A stretch of DNA of 64,000 nucleotides from Streptomyces sp. HSG2 (GTDB lineage: Bacteria; Actinomycetota; Actinomycetes; Streptomycetales; Streptomycetaceae): NCBI RefSeq assembly GCF_016598575.1, contig NZ_CP066801.1, positions 2,108,001-2,172,000 on the forward strand, read 5' to 3'. A program made the position numbers and the translations under genes. Of this stretch, positions 62,249 through 64,000 are shown in pieces. Below the pieces are notes generated by a model. The model was not told the DNA's origin, searched no databases, and saw only the letters and a list, made by a program, of their open reading frames with translations. Each line of letters starts with the position of its first letter. Within the stretch, counting starts at the first letter, position 1.

Positions 62249-63466
62249 ATGTCCAGCCAGGGCACCCTCCTCCTGATCACCGCCATGGCCGTCCTCGCCC
62301 CCGTCCTGGTCTACGCCACCGCGCCCCGGATCCGCGTCCCGCTGGTCATCTTCGAGATCGCGCTCGGCATCCTCGTGGGCCCGGACGTCCTGGGCTGGGC
62401 CCACTCCGACACCGTGATCGACACGCTCTCCGACCTCGGGCTGTCGATGCTCCTCTTCCTGGCCGGCTACGAGATCGACTTCTCGGCGATCCGCGGCGAC
62501 ACGCTGCGTCGGGCGCTGCGGTCCTGGATGGTCTCCCTCGCCGTCGGCCTCGGGTTGGCGGCGTCGCTCAGCGGCGGGGACCTGTGGGCGGCCGTCGTCG
62601 TCGCCACCGCGTTGACCAGCACGACGCTCGGCACCGTGCTCCCGATGCTCCGCGACCGGGGCGAGATGAAGGGACGATTCGGGGCGGTGCTGTCGGCGTT
62701 CGGCGCGGTCGGCGAATTCGGGCCGGTGGTCGCCGTGGCCCTGCTGCTCAGCGGGCGCCGGCCCGCGGAGTCGGCGGTGCTGCTCGCCGTGTTCGGCGCG
62801 GTGACGGCCGCCGCCGTGTTCTGGGCCCTGCGCCCGCGGCCCCGTTGGTTCGGTCGGCTCACCGCGCTCACGCTGCGCAACAGCGCGCAGTTCGCGGTCC
62901 GGTGGGTGATGCTGGTCCTCGCCGCCATGCTCGCCCTCGCCCAGGTACTCGGCCTGGACGCGCTGCTCGGCGCGTTCGCCGCCGGTGTGCTCACCCGGCT
63001 CGTGCTGCGCCGGGAGGCGCCGGACAGCAGCGACGAGGTGCTGGGCAAGGTGGAGGCCATGGGGTTCGGTTTCCTGGTGCCGCTGTTCTACGTGGTCACG
63101 GGCATCGAGTTCGATCTGGACGCGCTGCTCGGCGACCCGGTGGCCCTGCTGCTCGTGCCGGTCTTCCTCGTCCTGGTGGTCGCGGTCCGCGGGCTGCCCG
63201 TGTACCTGCTCGCCCCACGGGACCTGGGTCGTGCCGACCGGGTGGCGCTCGCGCTCCTCTCCTCGACCTGCCTGCCCCTGGTGGTGGCCATCACCACGAT
63301 CGGTGTCGACCAGGGGCTCATCGGCTCCGATCGAGCCGCTTCCCTGGTGGGCGCGGCGATGCTCTCCGTACTCCTCCTGCCGCTGATCGCGGGACGCCTG
63401 CGGGCCAGGGGCCACCCGGCCGAACGGGCCGGGCGGAAGAGGCCCGACGGATCCGAGGCCTGGTGA
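62249..63466 (+). CDS. Cation:proton antiporter (CPA2/Kef type)
   Basis: 405 residues from ATG 62249. About twelve hydrophobic helices. Family motifs: VPLVIFEIALGILVGPDVLGW, LSMLLFLAGYEIDFSAIR and LGAFAAGVLTRLVLR. No C-terminal TrkA-N regulatory domain, so a short form. Exchanges Na+ or K+ for protons across the cytoplasmic membrane. Confidence 0.9.
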   Translation: MSSQGTLLLITAMAVLAPVLVYATAPRIRVPLVIFEIALGILVGPDVLGWAHSDTVIDTLSDLGLSMLLFLAGYEIDFSAIRGDTLRRALRSWMVSLAVGLGLAASLSGGDLWAAVVVATALTSTTLGTVLPMLRDRGEMKGRFGAVLSAFGAVGEFGPVVAVALLLSGRRPAESAVLLAVFGAVTAAAVFWALRPRPRWFGRLTALTLRNSAQFAVRWVMLVLAAMLALAQVLGLDALLGAFAAGVLTRLVLRREAPDSSDEVLGKVEAMGFGFLVPLFYVVTGIEFDLDALLGDPVALLLVPVFLVLVVAVRGLPVYLLAPRDLGRADRVALALLSSTCLPLVVAITTIGVDQGLIGSDRAASLVGAAMLSVLLLPLIAGRLRARGHPAERAGRKRPDGSEAW

Positions 63467-63555
63467 CGACCGACAACGCCGAGGCCCCGGCCCCGGTCAC
63501 CCGGGCGGCGGCGCCCACCACGGCACGACACCCCGGCACGGCCGATCCTGACATC

Positions 63556-63819
63556 ATGAGCCGAGCAGACAGAGCGGGCCGGGCGTCCCGGTCCCGCGCC
63601 CGGGCCTCCGGGCGCCGCCGCCCCGAACTCACCGCCTCCCGGGTCACGGCCCTGGTGCTGGTCGCCCTCGCGATCGTCCTGATCGCGGAGAACACCGAGT
63701 CCGTCGAGATCCGGCTGATCGTGCCGATCGTGACGATGCCTCTCTACCTGGCGCTCCTGCTGATGTTCGTGATCGGTGGCCTGTGCGGGGCGCTGTTGTT
63801 GCGCCTTCGGGACCGCTGA
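63556..63819 (+). CDS. LapA-domain membrane protein
   Basis: 87 residues from ATG 63556. Basic N-terminus (about 28 residues), then two helices: VTALVLVALAIVLIAENTES and LYLALLLMFVIGGLCGALLLR, with the LapA (DUF1049) pattern N-T-x-x-V-x-(I/V). Function unknown. Confidence 0.85.
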   Translation: MSRADRAGRASRSRARASGRRRPELTASRVTALVLVALAIVLIAENTESVEIRLIVPIVTMPLYLALLLMFVIGGLCGALLLRLRDR

Positions 63820-63981
63820 CGCGTCGGGGGCGCCCGGTCGTCTCCGATCCGACGTCCGGTCCCGGCCGCTCGCGGGACGCGCCGGCACGGTGCGCGCGCC
63901 GCCCCCTCGGCACCCAGGCACCCGTCCCACAGGTGGGCCGCCTACGCTGGGCGGCGAGACCGACCACCTGAGGAGTCGCGC

Positions 63982-64000
63982 ATGGCCACCCCCGCACCGT
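63982..64000 (+). CDS. Start of a gene cut by the window edge
   Basis: ATG 63982 with a GAGGAG site 8 bases upstream begins MATPAP and runs off the window. Too little sequence to identify. Confidence 0.45.

Overview
The window is high-GC, gene-dense actinobacterial chromosome and is almost certainly Streptomyces. The signs are strong third-position G/C codons, GTG starts, many 4-base ATGA/GTGA overlaps, and a futalosine menaquinone cluster beside the CcsB/ResB/CcdA/ResA cytochrome c maturation genes and hemL. I know this gene order from the Streptomyces core chromosome (the S. coelicolor SCO4530 to SCO4469 stretch); that match is from memory, not from a search.

Layout. 1-4618: a cut-off LysM membrane protein, a lipoprotein plus secreted-protein pair, a roadblock/LC7 protein and an ArsR regulator. 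5831-15026 (minus strand), 'locus A': a WXG100-like protein, a T7SS-signal effector-like protein, a large membrane protein and two conserved unknown proteins (called alpha and beta here). The last three genes are each broken by an insertion sequence: IS1380-type, IS4-type, IS1380-type. 15034-21990: a Tad/Flp pilus operon (CpaB, CpaE/TadZ, TadA, TadB, TadC, Flp pilin, two TadE, TadG-like) whose last gene ends 7 bases before locus A begins. 22739-23669: a short GntR regulator, a long palindrome and two small genes. 25021-30145, 'locus B': an intact, lower-GC cassette in the same order as locus A, ending in a second lipoprotein plus secreted-protein pair. 30280-36039: a divergent WXG100 protein and a 1702-residue EccC/EssC-type FtsK/SpoIIIE ATPase. 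36166-46220: mqnA, a cold-shock gene, a cation symporter with a cysteine-containing leader peptide, DUF4229, GNAT, an MqnE-like protein, Lrp/AsnC, ubiX, rhomboid, mqnP and a UbiD decarboxylase. 46307-54937: small proteins, ccsB-resB-ccdA-resA, a histidine phosphatase and hemL. 55621-64000: a conserved hypothetical, DUF1275, DUF4394, a PucR regulator, a FUSC transporter-like protein, a cation/proton antiporter, LapA-like, and the start of one more gene.

How the genes fit together. The EccC ATPase and WXG100 protein are core parts of a type VII-like secretion system. Loci A and B look like two paralogous client cassettes for it (WXG partner, signal-bearing substrate, membrane protein, alpha, beta, lipoprotein, secreted protein). 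Locus B is intact; locus A is decaying. Removing each insertion sequence with one copy of its target duplication restores an open frame in all three broken genes. This cassette is the best candidate here for a poorly described system. The second striking point is that the MqnE-like protein, at the expected mqnE position, has no radical-SAM cysteine cluster, although its menaquinone neighbours look normal.
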